Below are positions 53,481-63,580 of a DNA stretch of 64,000 nt, in pieces. Numbering within the stretch: the first letter of the stretch is position 1; every line of letters starts with the position of its first letter. The notes under the pieces were generated by a model that had not been told where the DNA came from, searched no databases, and saw only the letters and a list, made by a program, of their open reading frames with translations. The DNA comes from Seminavis robusta. Lineage: Eukaryota; Bacillariophyta; Bacillariophyceae; Naviculales; Naviculaceae. The stretch lies in assembly GCA_903772945.1 (NCBI GenBank), contig CAICTM010000050.1, forward strand, positions 62,001 to 126,000, given 5' to 3'. Position numbers and translations under genes: made by a program.

Positions 53481-54005
53481 ATCTAAGCCGCAGAAGCCTT
53501 TCAGCCACAGGAACTTCTTGATTGGACCAAAACGTGAATTGCCAATGGGAGACTTGCTGATAGCCTTGAATGAACCATAATCTTGCATGGTTAGATAGCC
53601 CACAACACGCAACTGCAAGCCAATTAGCCGTACCTGGTACAGATTTACCGTTGGCCTTTCCACAGTACGGTACGTTACTTGTTGCCTCAATCACAGGTTT
53701 CGCGGCAGTGGCAGACTTGCTCCCAGGGTGCATTTTTACCCATTACCAAGGAGCAAAGCCAACGAAAACATTTGTGCCGTCGTGCGGGGAATTCTAATGG
53801 CCGAGCGGGTGCTGCAAACGCTCTTCGGAATATCAAATAATGTTCTTTTTCTGACCCGGCTGTCTCTTACGTTCGATGTGAATGCATGCCTCCAAAGAAT
53901 CGTCTCCCTAGCTAGCCCCGCAAGTTTCCCACCCGCAGCCATTTCTACAGAAACGCGACGATCTAATGTTGTAGCTATACAAATGCCCTGCCTATTACTA
54001 CTGTA
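53481..54005. other. Intergenic region
   Basis: About 525 bp between the ankyrin pseudogene and the 3' end of VPS37. No supportable gene. Confidence 0.5.
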
Positions 54006-55367
54006 CTATACATTCTTTGCCGAAGCGAATTGTAGCCGCTCCATTTTGGCGGCACGAATATGATGAATGTTTCTCTTCTCCACGAATTCTCGCACAAACC
54101 CGTCAACATTGGCACCGTCTTCGACCCAACCTTCAGCGAGTTGTTCCGATACGTGAAATGATTCCTTTTTTGCTTTGGCCAACTGCCGCAGAATATCTTT
54201 CTTGTCGGGAGGAGCACACAGGGCATCTTGTTTTTGTTCGAGTGTTGCAAAATGTTCCAGTTTTCCTTCTAGTTTGGTCTTGAGTTCCGTCACCTCCTTG
54301 TGTAACGTCTTGACCTTTTCTTCCTTTTCCAAATTGGCCGTTGCTTTTTTGGAATTTTCATCGAGGACATCATTGGCTGTAGATTGAATCTTATCAAAGA
54401 TGGGCAAACCGTTGATAAAGGAAGTAAACTCTAATTCATCCTCCAACAATTGATCTAGCTCTTCTCGTGTCAATGCATCCAATTCGGGAATTTGTCGTGG
54501 AATCTCTGGCATGTCCAATAGCACGGAAGAATACTCCGGTGGAGCATCACTGGAAGCGCTCTGCTGCTGTGATGCCGAGGAATGAGCACTTCGACCAACC
54601 GCTGCTGAGGATGCCGTCGACGAACGAGTACTACTACCATTATTTTTCCGATTGGCCTGAATCGACCGCAATCCGGCATCTGTGATTTCCACAATTTCGG
54701 GTGGTTCCAACTGCATGTGTTTTACCACCTCGTGCACGGCGGCTCCCAGCAAAATGCGAGACGACCTCCAGGCATCGTCCGATTGAATGGGGGCATAGCC
54801 CGTAATGCGCATTTTCGAGTCCAACCAGGAATGTCTGCCTCGGACTCCAGCCAATGTCATGGCGGGTGCTCGACTTTGACCACCACTGGGAGGTGGCAAG
54901 TGAACGCGGACAATCAGTGTATCGCCTCTAGTGGTCTGGAATACGGTATCATAGGTAGAGTCATCTGTCAACCACAGCAGCAACAACAACAACATCGAAC
55001 AATTGAGGTCAGTCACCCAAAAATACCATTCCACATATCATTCCTTGTTTCAGTATTTGCCTACCGTACCTTGCGATACTTGTCGAGTGGATCGTTTCAA
55101 TGTGCCATCGTTCAAGTAAGACTCAATATGCTGGGCCCGAGTGAATTCCGGTGCTCGAATGGTGCCGTTGATAGCCGTTGCCCGGACGGGAGACGCATTC
55201 CTTGCACCTGGATACCCTGCATTTGGCGTCCCTCTCCCTGCTGGTGTGCTCCAACTAAACATGGTTATGGATGGTTGCGGTGTGCGGCTCTGTTGTTGCT
55301 GCTGCTGTGGTTGTTCTGCTGCTGTAGTCGAGGCGTTGAGTTTGTGACGGCGATACGGTAAATGCAT
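54006..55367 (-). CDS. VPS37: ESCRT-I subunit VPS37 (Mod(r) domain)
   Basis: Two exons, 55070-55367 and 54006-54964, join across a 105-nt intron to 418 aa. VPS37 is the ESCRT-I subunit that binds VPS23/TSG101 and VPS28 and helps sort ubiquitinated membrane proteins into multivesicular bodies. The N-terminal part is Gln/Pro-rich, then a UEV-like stretch (TLIVRVHLPP, SWLDSKMRITGYAPI, LLGAAVHEVVKHM), as in VPS37A. After a Ser-rich linker, the C-terminal 170 residues are the Mod(r) domain: IPELDALTREELDQLLEDELEF, then long charged coiled-coil helices and the terminal FVREFVEKRNIHHIRAAKMERL. Splicing replaces an unspliced leader that would start within the intron. It is divergent from APC4, with 256 bp between start codons. 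Confidence 0.88.
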
Positions 55368-55623
55368 GGTCGACGACAGCAGCGCGAACGTCCAGGAGGT
55401 TTCAATGTTCTTTCTTGGATGGTTGCTCCCGCTTCATTCTTGGGAACGAGGGAGGAAGAATTCTATTTTCTATGACGTCAGCTCTTTTAAAAGAGATAAT
55501 AAATTGGGTATTGTTAATGCCTTCGTAAATCGTTTGGAATGCCAATGACAAATCCGACGACAAATCCAATCCATCTATCCATCCTCGGTCTCTCATTCTT
55601 TTTGTTGTTGTTGCCAAAACATC

Positions 55624-58600
55624 ATGGACGAGACCTCTTTTGATAGCGTGCCAGATCATACGGCTGCTGGCGAGGACGATGCCCCAGTCGAAGAAGAAGA
55701 TAATAATGATCAAGCGAAATGCTTTTCTCAGGTACAAAGCAAGAGGTTCTGGGCACCGCTGCTCCCATCCACCTGTCGATTATGCCCTTCCATGGACTTG
55801 GTTGTCTTGGGGATGCAACCCGCCAACAGCGAGTCTGTATTGACGGCTGCCTCGTTGTGGCTTCATCGGACAGTATCCTGGCAGCGTCTATCCACATTGA
55901 CCAACAATTTCGATGGACAAGATACGGATGATCAAGGGGTGAGCCATGTGGAATGGAGCTCCGATGGACGAACATTTGCCTTGGCATTGACCAATGGAAC
56001 GGTTGTGCTCTATCAGGTCGAAGCCATGGTGTCATCCACGTCATCCATGTCGGGAGAATCCGCTTCTCCAGGATTGCTATGTGCCGTACCAGTCGCAAAA
56101 GAGGGAATCGTGGGCTTAAAATGGGCAGTGGGACGATCGCATCCTGGGTGGAAATTGAGTTTGGCGGAGGAAGAAGAGGCAGTCTCCTGGAGGTAGGTCT
56201 ATTATTACTGTACAGGCAAAATGGAACGGAAATAGTACGCCAATTGTCGTCATTGTTTAAATTGTTTTACTGTTACTCATGAATGCTTTGGGGTATAGCT
56301 ATCGCTGCAAATTTTTGGATAAGGCTTCCGATCTGCTACCCCCGAGTGAGCACCAAAAACTATACCGACAACCAACAGAAGTTAATCACGGAGCAGAAGT
56401 CAACAATTCGCAGTACAGCGCTCTTCCGACCTGCAAGACTCCATTGAGTCTTTTGTGTGTCGCCACCAAGGGAAAGGGACTACACATCTATCTCCATGGA
56501 CGCTATCGACTCCTCACTCTACCAATGATGGCGCAGAGAAATGTCGAAGTTGTATGCTCTCCCGATCTAAGTCACTTGCTGGTACATCAAGAGAAGAGCA
56601 TGAATCTTAGCCTATTCTCGATACCATCATTATCCAAACAAAAACACAATCTACAAATCATTAGTTCCCTCTACTGCTCCATCACATCGCACTTGGAAGC
56701 CCTGCAAAAGCACGTGCCAGAAATCCTAGCCTCGTGGAAAGTCTCCATTAAACCATTGGATACCAAGATCGAAGCACTGGTACGTTTGCTGAAAGATTAC
56801 GGCGTGGAACCTGACCTGCGCCAGATATTGAGGCAGTACATCTTGATTGGGAGTACCTCTGCCTCCGAAGAAATGAGCAATGCCATCGAACAGTTTTTTA
56901 ATGGCGTCCAAATGAACGACCAGCTTGTCACACGCATGGAACGATCGCTGCAAGCTGCCATTGCCAACGTTGAGACCACCGCTCGGTCTTTCCTATTGGG
57001 CCCTTCGAGAGCACTTGCCTTTCATGCGGGCGAACTGTTGGGTTTGGCTCGATTTGCACCTTCGCTATTGTCGCCCGAAGCAGCCAAACGGAATTTGGAT
57101 CTCTGTGGGGTCCTATTGACGACTGCCGAATTTACCATGACAAAGATAGTCGAGGCTCGCTTCCGACTGCGTGATTTCATCGCCTGGTTGCGTGCCAAGG
57201 GCTCCGAGGTGAAGGCTAAAGGAACGGCACCAAATTCAGCACAATCTGAAAACGCCAAAAAGCGACGTGTGCCTCAGGCGACTGTGGAGAAAATGCTCTC
57301 GTATCTGCGCTCCGAAAACTACCAGTCTAGCAGCGTCGTCGAAAGGCTATTGGGCATTCCCTTGACGGTTAGTCGAGTCGTTGCTCTAATGTGATGTCGT
57401 TTGGATCTCGGTGACTAATTGCTGCTCGTGTCGACGTAGGAATTGCTTCAAGACGAGGCAAAATTTGTCTACTCGTGCCCCGTTTCCTCCACCGAAGCGT
57501 CTCGGGACAATGGTGTGGATGCTACGTACGAACGAAGTACACCTACAGTTCTCTATGCCACAAAGGAGACGGAAAACGCTGTTGTGGCAGTCTTTGAAAC
57601 CCCCAGGACAGTCATGGCCAAGTCTATTTGGAGATTGGGTAAGCAGTCCTTGGAAGCGGGTTGTCTTCATTCCTGATAATAATTTTCCTAACTTTGATGT
57701 TTGTTTGTCGTCCACGCAGACTTGTTCTTACCGGTAGAACGAAAAACCGAGTTCCTCCCTGTTGCAATACACTCGCGAATGGGTAGGGATCAACCCAAGC
57801 CCGAGTTCGACTTTGACAGCGAAGATGTTGCTGACGAAGGCTTCTTTTCGCCTACGGTTCTCGAGTCCTCGAAAGTCAATGTACCGCATTTTTATTGTCG
57901 ACAATGGTCTATCATTGCAAAGACGACCCCACCCTCGGCTGCGTCGAATGAGAACTACACGGTGAAATTGTACATGATTCCCCATGGCTGGTCCGATTCC
58001 ACCGATGGTTTGGATGACCTTCTTGCGTTCACGAACTTTGATGTTGAAGAGGAGGACTTACTCCAAGAGTGTGGGCTGCCGTTTTATCTCACCACGGAAA
58101 TCGTACTTCCTGAGGGGCGCCGAATTCTTGACTTGGCTTTCTATGGAGATGATGGGAAGAGCAATCTGACATCAGGCGTGGATAGTGGTCCTGGACGTGA
58201 GCGACGTCAGGCTCTTGGGTTACTCCTAGCGAGCAACCAGGCAGTGACATCTGCGCAGGAGAAGTCTATCGAGTTGTGGCTTATTGAATATGACTCGTTG
58301 AAGTACCAAGCCGTTGCGGCCAAGAAAGACAGCAAGCAGATCTTTCTCGATGACGGCGAAATCCAAAGTGAATGCAGAGTCATTGCCAAGGCCCAAGGTT
58401 CGGAGGAAATTGAAGAGGAAGAAGGAGTTGTCTTTGCAAAGGGTAAGATGCATCCAACTTTCCGAGCGTGGCATTTCTTCGTGCGGCATCATCTCAACTT
58501 CTTCCCTTATTTGCGCTGTTTTAGCCCGCCAAGTTGGCTCGATTAGTTCCTCAGCATCGCTCCACGGAAGTTCAGCTCGGCTCATGCTGAGCGGATCAAG

Positions 58601-58721
58601 AGGAATCGGAGGCATCATTACCACTCCACAGGGTGTGACTACACTCGAGCTTTTTGATCTGGAGGAAGACGAGGAGCCTGAATCGGAAGATGGTTCAGAG
58701 GCCCAGCCGATGGATGCGTGA
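55624..58721 (+). CDS. APC4: Anaphase-promoting complex subunit 4
   Basis: Five exons (55624-56192, 56299-57367, 57440-57638, 57720-58442, 58525-58721) join in phase to 918 aa. APC4 is a scaffold subunit of the anaphase-promoting complex/cyclosome, the ubiquitin ligase that drives mitotic exit. The N-terminus shows APC4-type WD40 sequence: PSMDLVVLGM, LWLHRTVSWQRL, VSHVEWSSDGRTFALALTNGTVVLYQ. The central part is the long helical APC4 domain, including LLKDYGVEPDLRQILRQY and the region around LLGPSRALAFHAGELLGLARF. The C-terminus resumes propeller-like strands (LMLSGSRGIGGIITTPQGVTTLELFDLE) and ends in an acidic tail. Each junction restores a continuous frame, for example FAK/ARQVG at the last one. 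The family call rests on domain order and these motifs. Confidence 0.88.
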
Positions 58722-58904
58722 GCTTCATCAGATTGATCTGATCCGTTCTAGACGACGACATTTCGTGTTATGCTGTGGCATACGAATGTATATTACAATA
58801 ACGTCTCATGAAGTTAGTACAACCGATTCGATTCAATCGTCCACAATCTACAGTTATTTTCAAGGGCCGAACAATAATCCTTTGTACATGTATGTTTGTC
58901 GCGT

Positions 58905-59588
58905 TTAAAGTTCTTCTCGGGTTGAGTGCTGCTCGGTAGATCCTGTTTCTTCTGAAGGTGGCACTTCTTCAGTGCTTGGAACAGTTTGAGGATCCTCAAC
59001 CACGGGCTCACTTGCAGTTGCCGCTTCCTCTGTGGTTGCAGTAGCTTCCTCTGTTGTGCTTGTTGCCTCGGTGGCAGGTTCCTCTACATTCGCAGTTTCC
59101 TCCGCCACTTCCTCGTTGGCCGGTTCGTCAATTGTTGTTGGTTCCTCATTCGTCGTGTTTGCAGTTTCTTCCACCGCAGGCTCATCAGGAACTACAGTGG
59201 CTTCTTCCAGGGGAACTTCCCGGTCAGTTGCGGCAGTTTCTTCCGCTACTTCTTCACTGGAAGGTTCCTTTTCTGTTGCAGTGCTAGTAGTAGCAGCCGT
59301 ATCCTCCTCGCTGGGAGCACTTTCTTCTGTTGTGGTATCACTCGTAGATGTTTCTTTGGGTTTATCATCGGTTGTTGGTTTGGCAGGCTGCTCCTTGGAC
59401 TCTGATTTGATTGTTGTGGTTGTTGTCGTGACCGGTTTTGTGTCAGTCTCGACATCATCTTTTCCCCCTTGTCCGAGCGTGACAATCTTGACGAGCATTC
59501 CGTATACTCCTTTCCAGTTAACCAATCCCTCCCCTGCAGATGGAAATCGTTCCTCCAGTCCAAGTCGAAAGCTCTCCCCATTTTCCAT
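58905..59588 (-). CDS. Acidic Thr/Glu/Ala-rich low-complexity protein
   Basis: A single-exon frame of 227 aa. The first 50 residues look folded (LEERFPSAGEGLVNWKGVYGMLVKIV) and match no family I recognise. The rest is almost wholly E, T, A, P, S and V in loose repeats (EEATATTEEAATASEPVV; NTTNEEPTTIDEPANEEV), strongly acidic and certainly disordered. Such a biased composition over 180 codons without a stop supports coding on this strand, although the opposite strand is also open as Val/Ser-rich sequence. It lies convergent with APC4 (183 bp) and 135 bp downstream of the TEX264-like gene. Function unknown. Confidence 0.6.
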   Translation of the reverse strand: MENGESFRLGLEERFPSAGEGLVNWKGVYGMLVKIVTLGQGGKDDVETDTKPVTTTTTTIKSESKEQPAKPTTDDKPKETSTSDTTTEESAPSEEDTAATTSTATEKEPSSEEVAEETAATDREVPLEEATVVPDEPAVEETANTTNEEPTTIDEPANEEVAEETANVEEPATEATSTTEEATATTEEAATASEPVVEDPQTVPSTEEVPPSEETGSTEQHSTREEL

Positions 59589-59723
59589 AGGCTAGTACCA
59601 CCACAATTTTATTGTTGGTTGTTGTGTTGTTGTTCGAACGATGATACCGTATCAGGTGAACCATTTAGGCGATCATCAAAATTGGGAGCCAATCATTTCA
59701 AAACAAAAAAATTCAAGATCAGA

Positions 59724-60611
59724 TCAATGAATGGAGCAATAGTTTGTTTGCGGCGGCAAAATCATCGTATTGAATCCAGGACGTACCACATAATGAATGC
59801 AATAGGAATCCATAATACTGCAGGTCGTCATTACCACTGGAACGATCCCAGGATCCCCATGTGTTTTGGCATATTCTCGAATCGCAGGGAAAACCTTTCC
59901 GAGAAAAATGAAATCAATGCATGTTGGAAAAAGGGGATGGTGAGCCAAGACAGAGTAAGTGAAAATAATAAAGTCAGCCCAAAAAAATTTGTTGAAGTAC
60001 ACACGCACCTTGTAGGAATGCACCAAAGATGAGACAAATCCATTGGTGAATGTGAATTTGACCTTGGCGGCTCTCACAGCTGGCAATTGCTGCCGTTGGT
60101 ACTTTAATCGCGGCCATAAATCCGCGGCTGGCATGTCATCTTGTTCTTGCTCTGTCGTTACTTTCATTTCCTTGTTCAGAGCTGCCATGGTAGCAATCCG
60201 TTCCTCATTGGACGTAACGGTCCCATCTCGCGCCACCAATAATTGAGGTGTTTGTTCCGTCAAGAGCACTCCACCGGCAAATCGTTGTCGTCTTCCATGG
60301 ACCGTCATGGGATCATCGACATAAATGGTATGCATGACACTTTCGTATTGTCGTTCTTTCACGTTCAAATCGCCGGCAATGGATTCCAACAGGGAATTGG
60401 AGGCGGCATAATCCCGTCCAATCAATTTATACCGAAAATCGCCACCTCCAAAGGTACCCTCCTCGACCACCACGGGCTTCAAAGCTCCACTCGACAGGGT
60501 CATGTACGTCACGGCTATTGCCATCACGGCACAGATGAGTCGAAATTGACGTCTCTTATTGGGAGAGTCCGCAGACTCGTCCATCGTCAATTCATGGTAG
60601 TTCATCAACAT
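59724..60611 (-). CDS. TEX264/GyrI-like domain membrane protein
   Basis: Exons 60009-60611 and 59724-59894 join in phase across a 114-nt GTGCGT...AAAG intron to 257 aa. One transmembrane helix near the N-terminus (FRLICAVMAIAVTYMTLSSGAL, part) is followed by a domain with the layout of the GyrI-like fold of TEX264: a first strand-helix (FRYKLIGRDYAASNSLLESIAGDL), then IYVDDPMTVHGRRQRFAGGVLL, which parallels YYDDPxxVPxxxCRSAVG, then after a loop FTFTNGFVSSLVHSYKVFPAIREYAKTHG and a final VVMTTCSIMDSYCIHYVV. Human TEX264 is an ER-phagy receptor with a C-terminal LC3-interacting region. Here the chain ends 20 residues after the fold with no acidic LIR-bearing tail. The domain call is by pattern only; ER location and role are inferred. 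Confidence 0.6.
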   Translation of the reverse strand: MLMNYHELTMDESADSPNKRRQFRLICAVMAIAVTYMTLSSGALKPVVVEEGTFGGGDFRYKLIGRDYAASNSLLESIAGDLNVKERQYESVMHTIYVDDPMTVHGRRQRFAGGVLLTEQTPQLLVARDGTVTSNEERIATMAALNKEMKVTTEQEQDDMPAADLWPRLKYQRQQLPAVRAAKVKFTFTNGFVSSLVHSYKVRVYFNKFFWADFIIFTYSVLAHHPLFPTCIDFIFLGKVFPAIREYAKTHGDPGIVPVVMTTCSIMDSYCIHYVVRPGFNTMILPPQTNYCSIH

Positions 60612-61094
60612 CTTGATGGATCTATTTGATTTCTTTCAAATCAGTCGCAACAGTAGTTTAAAAAATGGGTCGTAACTGATTCGATTCTGCTGGATAAAAA
60701 GTAAGTAGTGCAGGAAGCAACAGGCAAATCTTGCTTCAATTGATAGTCTTTGCCAAACTTCTTCCGGCGGCAGCAGAAGAGATTGTTAGTCTTGAGTCTT
60801 GAGAACGAATTCAAGGGTCATCAGATTCTCGATCGTCGTCGGTGGCAGTCGAGAAAACAAAGGAAAGTGAGTCGCCTTGCGTCTTTATGTGAAGGTTAGG
60901 GTCCACGAAAACCAACAGCGCAACAACGGCAACACCGCAATATCCTCCACGCTCAAGCTTCCGCACCGTGTTCTTTTTGCTGTACCGGTAACAATACATA
61001 GCTTGTCTTGCCAATGCTGCCACCACCATTCCCTGCATAACACTACTAGTAGAGGAGACTATTGTACTTGCCAACCATAACAAGTAGCTGTATC
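60612..61094. other. Intergenic region, divergent promoters
   Basis: These 480 bp separate the TEX264-like gene and the ankyrin gene. No gene is seen; one GTACCGGTAA motif is at about 60982. Confidence 0.5.
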
Positions 61095-63281
61095 ATGTCT
61101 GCAGAACCTCAGCTAAAGAAGCAGAAGCTGCCCCCTCCTGCCATCACTAATCTTCATACATTGGTAAATCACAAGGAGATTTGGATTGAACAGATCCTTC
61201 CTTGTCTGGGCATGGGGCAGTTTGCCTTTGTTGGGAGCGTAAACAAGCAGTGGAAACAACTCTATCAAGAGTACTGTGACACTGTCAAGAATCCTCCTCT
61301 AGTCATGGCAAAAAAACACTGGTACGACTTGGATGGAATACGCTCATCAACTGACAAAGATACCTACTATCCAGCTGCCTTCTGCAATGAGTCGTGTGCA
61401 GAATACTGGCACAACTATCAATGCTCCAAGCTCATGAAGTACCCCAAACACCATGATGTTTGCACTGAAATTGCCAAAGTTGGGTTTCTGCCAGTGATGA
61501 AATGGGCACGTAAAAAAGGATTTCCATGGAACGAAGAGACATGTGCAGCTGCGGCCCATGGTGGACATCTGCATGTATTGAAATGGCTAAGGGAGAATGG
61601 CTGCCCATGGGACAACTGGACATGTTATAAGGCTGCTAGAAATGGCCATCTGCATGTCCTGAAGTATTCCCATGAACAGGGCTGTCCATGGAAAAAAAAT
61701 ACATGTTCTGCTGCTGCTGAGTGGGGTCATTTGGATGTATTGCAGTATGCCCATGAGAATGGCTGTCTGTGGAATGAAGAAACTTGTACCTATGCTGCCG
61801 AGGGGGGGCATTTGAATATTCTGAAGTATGCTCATGAGAACGGATGTCCTTGGGATGTCCAAACCTGTCTTGAAGCTGCACTGAAAGGTGAATTGGAAAG
61901 CCTGAAGTATGCCCATGCAAATGGTTGCCCATGGGATGAATATACATGTTACTCTGCTGCAGAAAATGGCCATCTTGATGTTCTACAATATTTACATGAA
62001 AACGACTGCCCATGGGACGAAGGGACATGTGAAATGGCTGCTGAGAATGGCCATTTGGAAAGCCTGAAGTATGCCTATGAAAATGGCTGTCCATGGCGGC
62101 TCAACAGCCGAACATGCAGCAATGCTGCGGGAGATGGGTACTTGGAAATCTTGAAGTATTCCCATGAACAGGGCTGTCCATGGGATGAAGAGACGTGTTC
62201 TGCTGCTGCTGAGGGGGGTCATTTGAATATCCTGCAGTATGCTCGTGAGAATGGATGTCCTTGGGATGCCCAAACGTGTGTTGAAGCTGCGGCAGAAGGT
62301 CATTTGGAAATCCTGAAGTATGCCCATGCAAATGGTTGCCCATGGCACAACTGGACATGTTCCTCTGCAGCAAAAAATGGCCATCTTGATGTCCTACAAT
62401 ATTTACATGAAAACGACTGCCCATGGGACGAAGGGACATGTGAAATGGCTGCTTTGAATGGCCATTTGGAAAGCCTGAAGTATGCCTATGAAAATGGCTG
62501 TCCATGGTTGTACAACAGCCGAACATGTGCCAACGCTGCGGGAAATGGGTACTTGGGAATCTTGAAGTATTCCCATGAACATGGCTGTCCATGGGATGAA
62601 GAGACCTGTTCTGCTGCTGCTGAGGGGGGTCATTTGAATATCCTGAAGTATGCTCGTGAGAATGGATGTCCTTGGGATGCCGATACTTGTGTTGAAGCTG
62701 CGACAGAAGGTCATTTGGAAATCCTGAAGTATGCCCATGCAAATGGTTGCCCGTGGAACAACTGGACATGCTCCTCTGCAGCAAAAAATGGCCATCTTGA
62801 TGTCCTACAATATTCACACGAAAATCACTGCCCATGGGACAGCAAAGCATGTGCCTGTGCTGCTTTGAATGGCCATTTGGAAACCCTGAAGTTTGCCCAC
62901 GAGAATGGCTGCCCATGGGACATCGGCACATGTCACAACGCTGCCAATAATGGACATCTGGATGTCCTGAGGTATGCTCATGAGAACGGGGCTCCTTGGG
63001 ATGTCAGGGCTTGTCTTGCAGCTGCAGAAAAAGGTCATTTGAAAATTCTGAAGTATGCCCATGCAAAATGGTTGCCCATGGGATCATTCTGCCGTCCTGT
63101 CAGCCGCACGTGTCTCTGGGCGCAGGAGTGTCATCAAATGGGTAAAAGAGAATGGAAACAACATAGAAGTTTGAATGACATTATAAAGCCACATGTGGCA
63201 GGCATTGAGCAGACACTTCAAAAGATGCATTTTATCCATTACCAACCATATCTTCAGCGGGTCACCAGTCTCTGCTTCTGA
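61095..63281 (+). CDS. F-box-like/ankyrin-type repeat protein with altered C-terminus
   Basis: A single-exon frame of 728 aa from the ATG of MSAEPQLKK. The N-terminus is F-box-like (IWIEQILPCLGMGQFAFVGSVNKQWKQLY). From about residue 155 come 18 complete repeats of 27 residues (two of 29), consensus GHLDVLKYAHENGCPWDEETCSAAAENG, an ankyrin-like type abundant in diatoms and presumably protein-binding; a substrate adaptor for ubiquitin ligase is possible. Repeats 8-12 and 13-17 form a 411-nt higher-order duplication. In the last repeat, a run of four A (63065-63068) stands where other copies have three; from there the frame no longer follows the consensus. Reading with three A would give ANGCPWDHSAVLSAAR and a stop at 63172-63174, so the present final 70 residues look out of frame: a recent mutation or a sequence error. 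Confidence 0.88.
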   Translation: MSAEPQLKKQKLPPPAITNLHTLVNHKEIWIEQILPCLGMGQFAFVGSVNKQWKQLYQEYCDTVKNPPLVMAKKHWYDLDGIRSSTDKDTYYPAAFCNESCAEYWHNYQCSKLMKYPKHHDVCTEIAKVGFLPVMKWARKKGFPWNEETCAAAAHGGHLHVLKWLRENGCPWDNWTCYKAARNGHLHVLKYSHEQGCPWKKNTCSAAAEWGHLDVLQYAHENGCLWNEETCTYAAEGGHLNILKYAHENGCPWDVQTCLEAALKGELESLKYAHANGCPWDEYTCYSAAENGHLDVLQYLHENDCPWDEGTCEMAAENGHLESLKYAYENGCPWRLNSRTCSNAAGDGYLEILKYSHEQGCPWDEETCSAAAEGGHLNILQYARENGCPWDAQTCVEAAAEGHLEILKYAHANGCPWHNWTCSSAAKNGHLDVLQYLHENDCPWDEGTCEMAALNGHLESLKYAYENGCPWLYNSRTCANAAGNGYLGILKYSHEHGCPWDEETCSAAAEGGHLNILKYARENGCPWDADTCVEAATEGHLEILKYAHANGCPWNNWTCSSAAKNGHLDVLQYSHENHCPWDSKACACAALNGHLETLKFAHENGCPWDIGTCHNAANNGHLDVLRYAHENGAPWDVRACLAAAEKGHLKILKYAHAKWLPMGSFCRPVSRTCLWAQECHQMGKREWKQHRSLNDIIKPHVAGIEQTLQKMHFIHYQPYLQRVTSLCF
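62045..62866 (+). repeat. Two 411-nt higher-order repeat units inside the ankyrin gene
   Basis: Units 62045-62455 and 62456-62866 each encode five ankyrin-like repeats and are very similar along their length, including the two-residue-longer CPWxxNSRTC variant at the start of each. A more diverged third unit of the same length precedes them from about 61634. Confidence 0.8.
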
Positions 63282-63580
63282 AGCTGCAACATTATTAAGA
63301 GATCTAGGTAGCTCTGTCAAGTTGTAGACCATGCTGTTGCAGGAGCCGAAACTTTGTCTGAAGCCTGCTATTAATATCTTCAATGCAGCTAGCTAGTCTA
63401 TTAGTGCGTCCAAAGCAATATATTTTTAAAAGTACCTGCTATCTTCGATGCGGCTAGCTAGTCTATTAGTCAAAGCAATATATTTTTAAAAGTACAAACC
63501 CAAGAGGAACTCGAAACGACCTCCCGCTCTCTATTCTCTAGCCAGAAGTAGGACAACATCGTCACTCTGCGCAGATTCTT
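63282..63580. other. Convergent intergenic spacer with a tandem repeat
   Basis: About 300 bp between the stops of the ankyrin gene and the multicopper oxidase gene; it contains the tandem repeat at 63364-63494. Confidence 0.5.
63364..63494. repeat. Imperfect tandem duplication, 71 and 60 bp
   Basis: Units 63364-63434 and 63435-63494 share CCTGCTAT, GCTAGCTAGTCTATTAGT and CAAAGCAATATATTTTTAAA in order; the second lacks two short blocks. The AT-rich 3' part may provide 3'-end signals for the flanking convergent genes. Confidence 0.85.

Noticed and set aside
59032-59595. Plus-strand Val/Ser-rich frame of 187 codons
   Set aside because: It is the reverse of the Thr/Glu/Ala-rich frame; the minus strand has a sensible ATG and a folded-looking N-terminus. 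The choice of strand is nevertheless only moderately sure.
61587-62931. Long minus-strand frames rich in His, Met and Gly
   Set aside because: They are antisense to the ankyrin-type repeats and owe their length to the periodic sequence.
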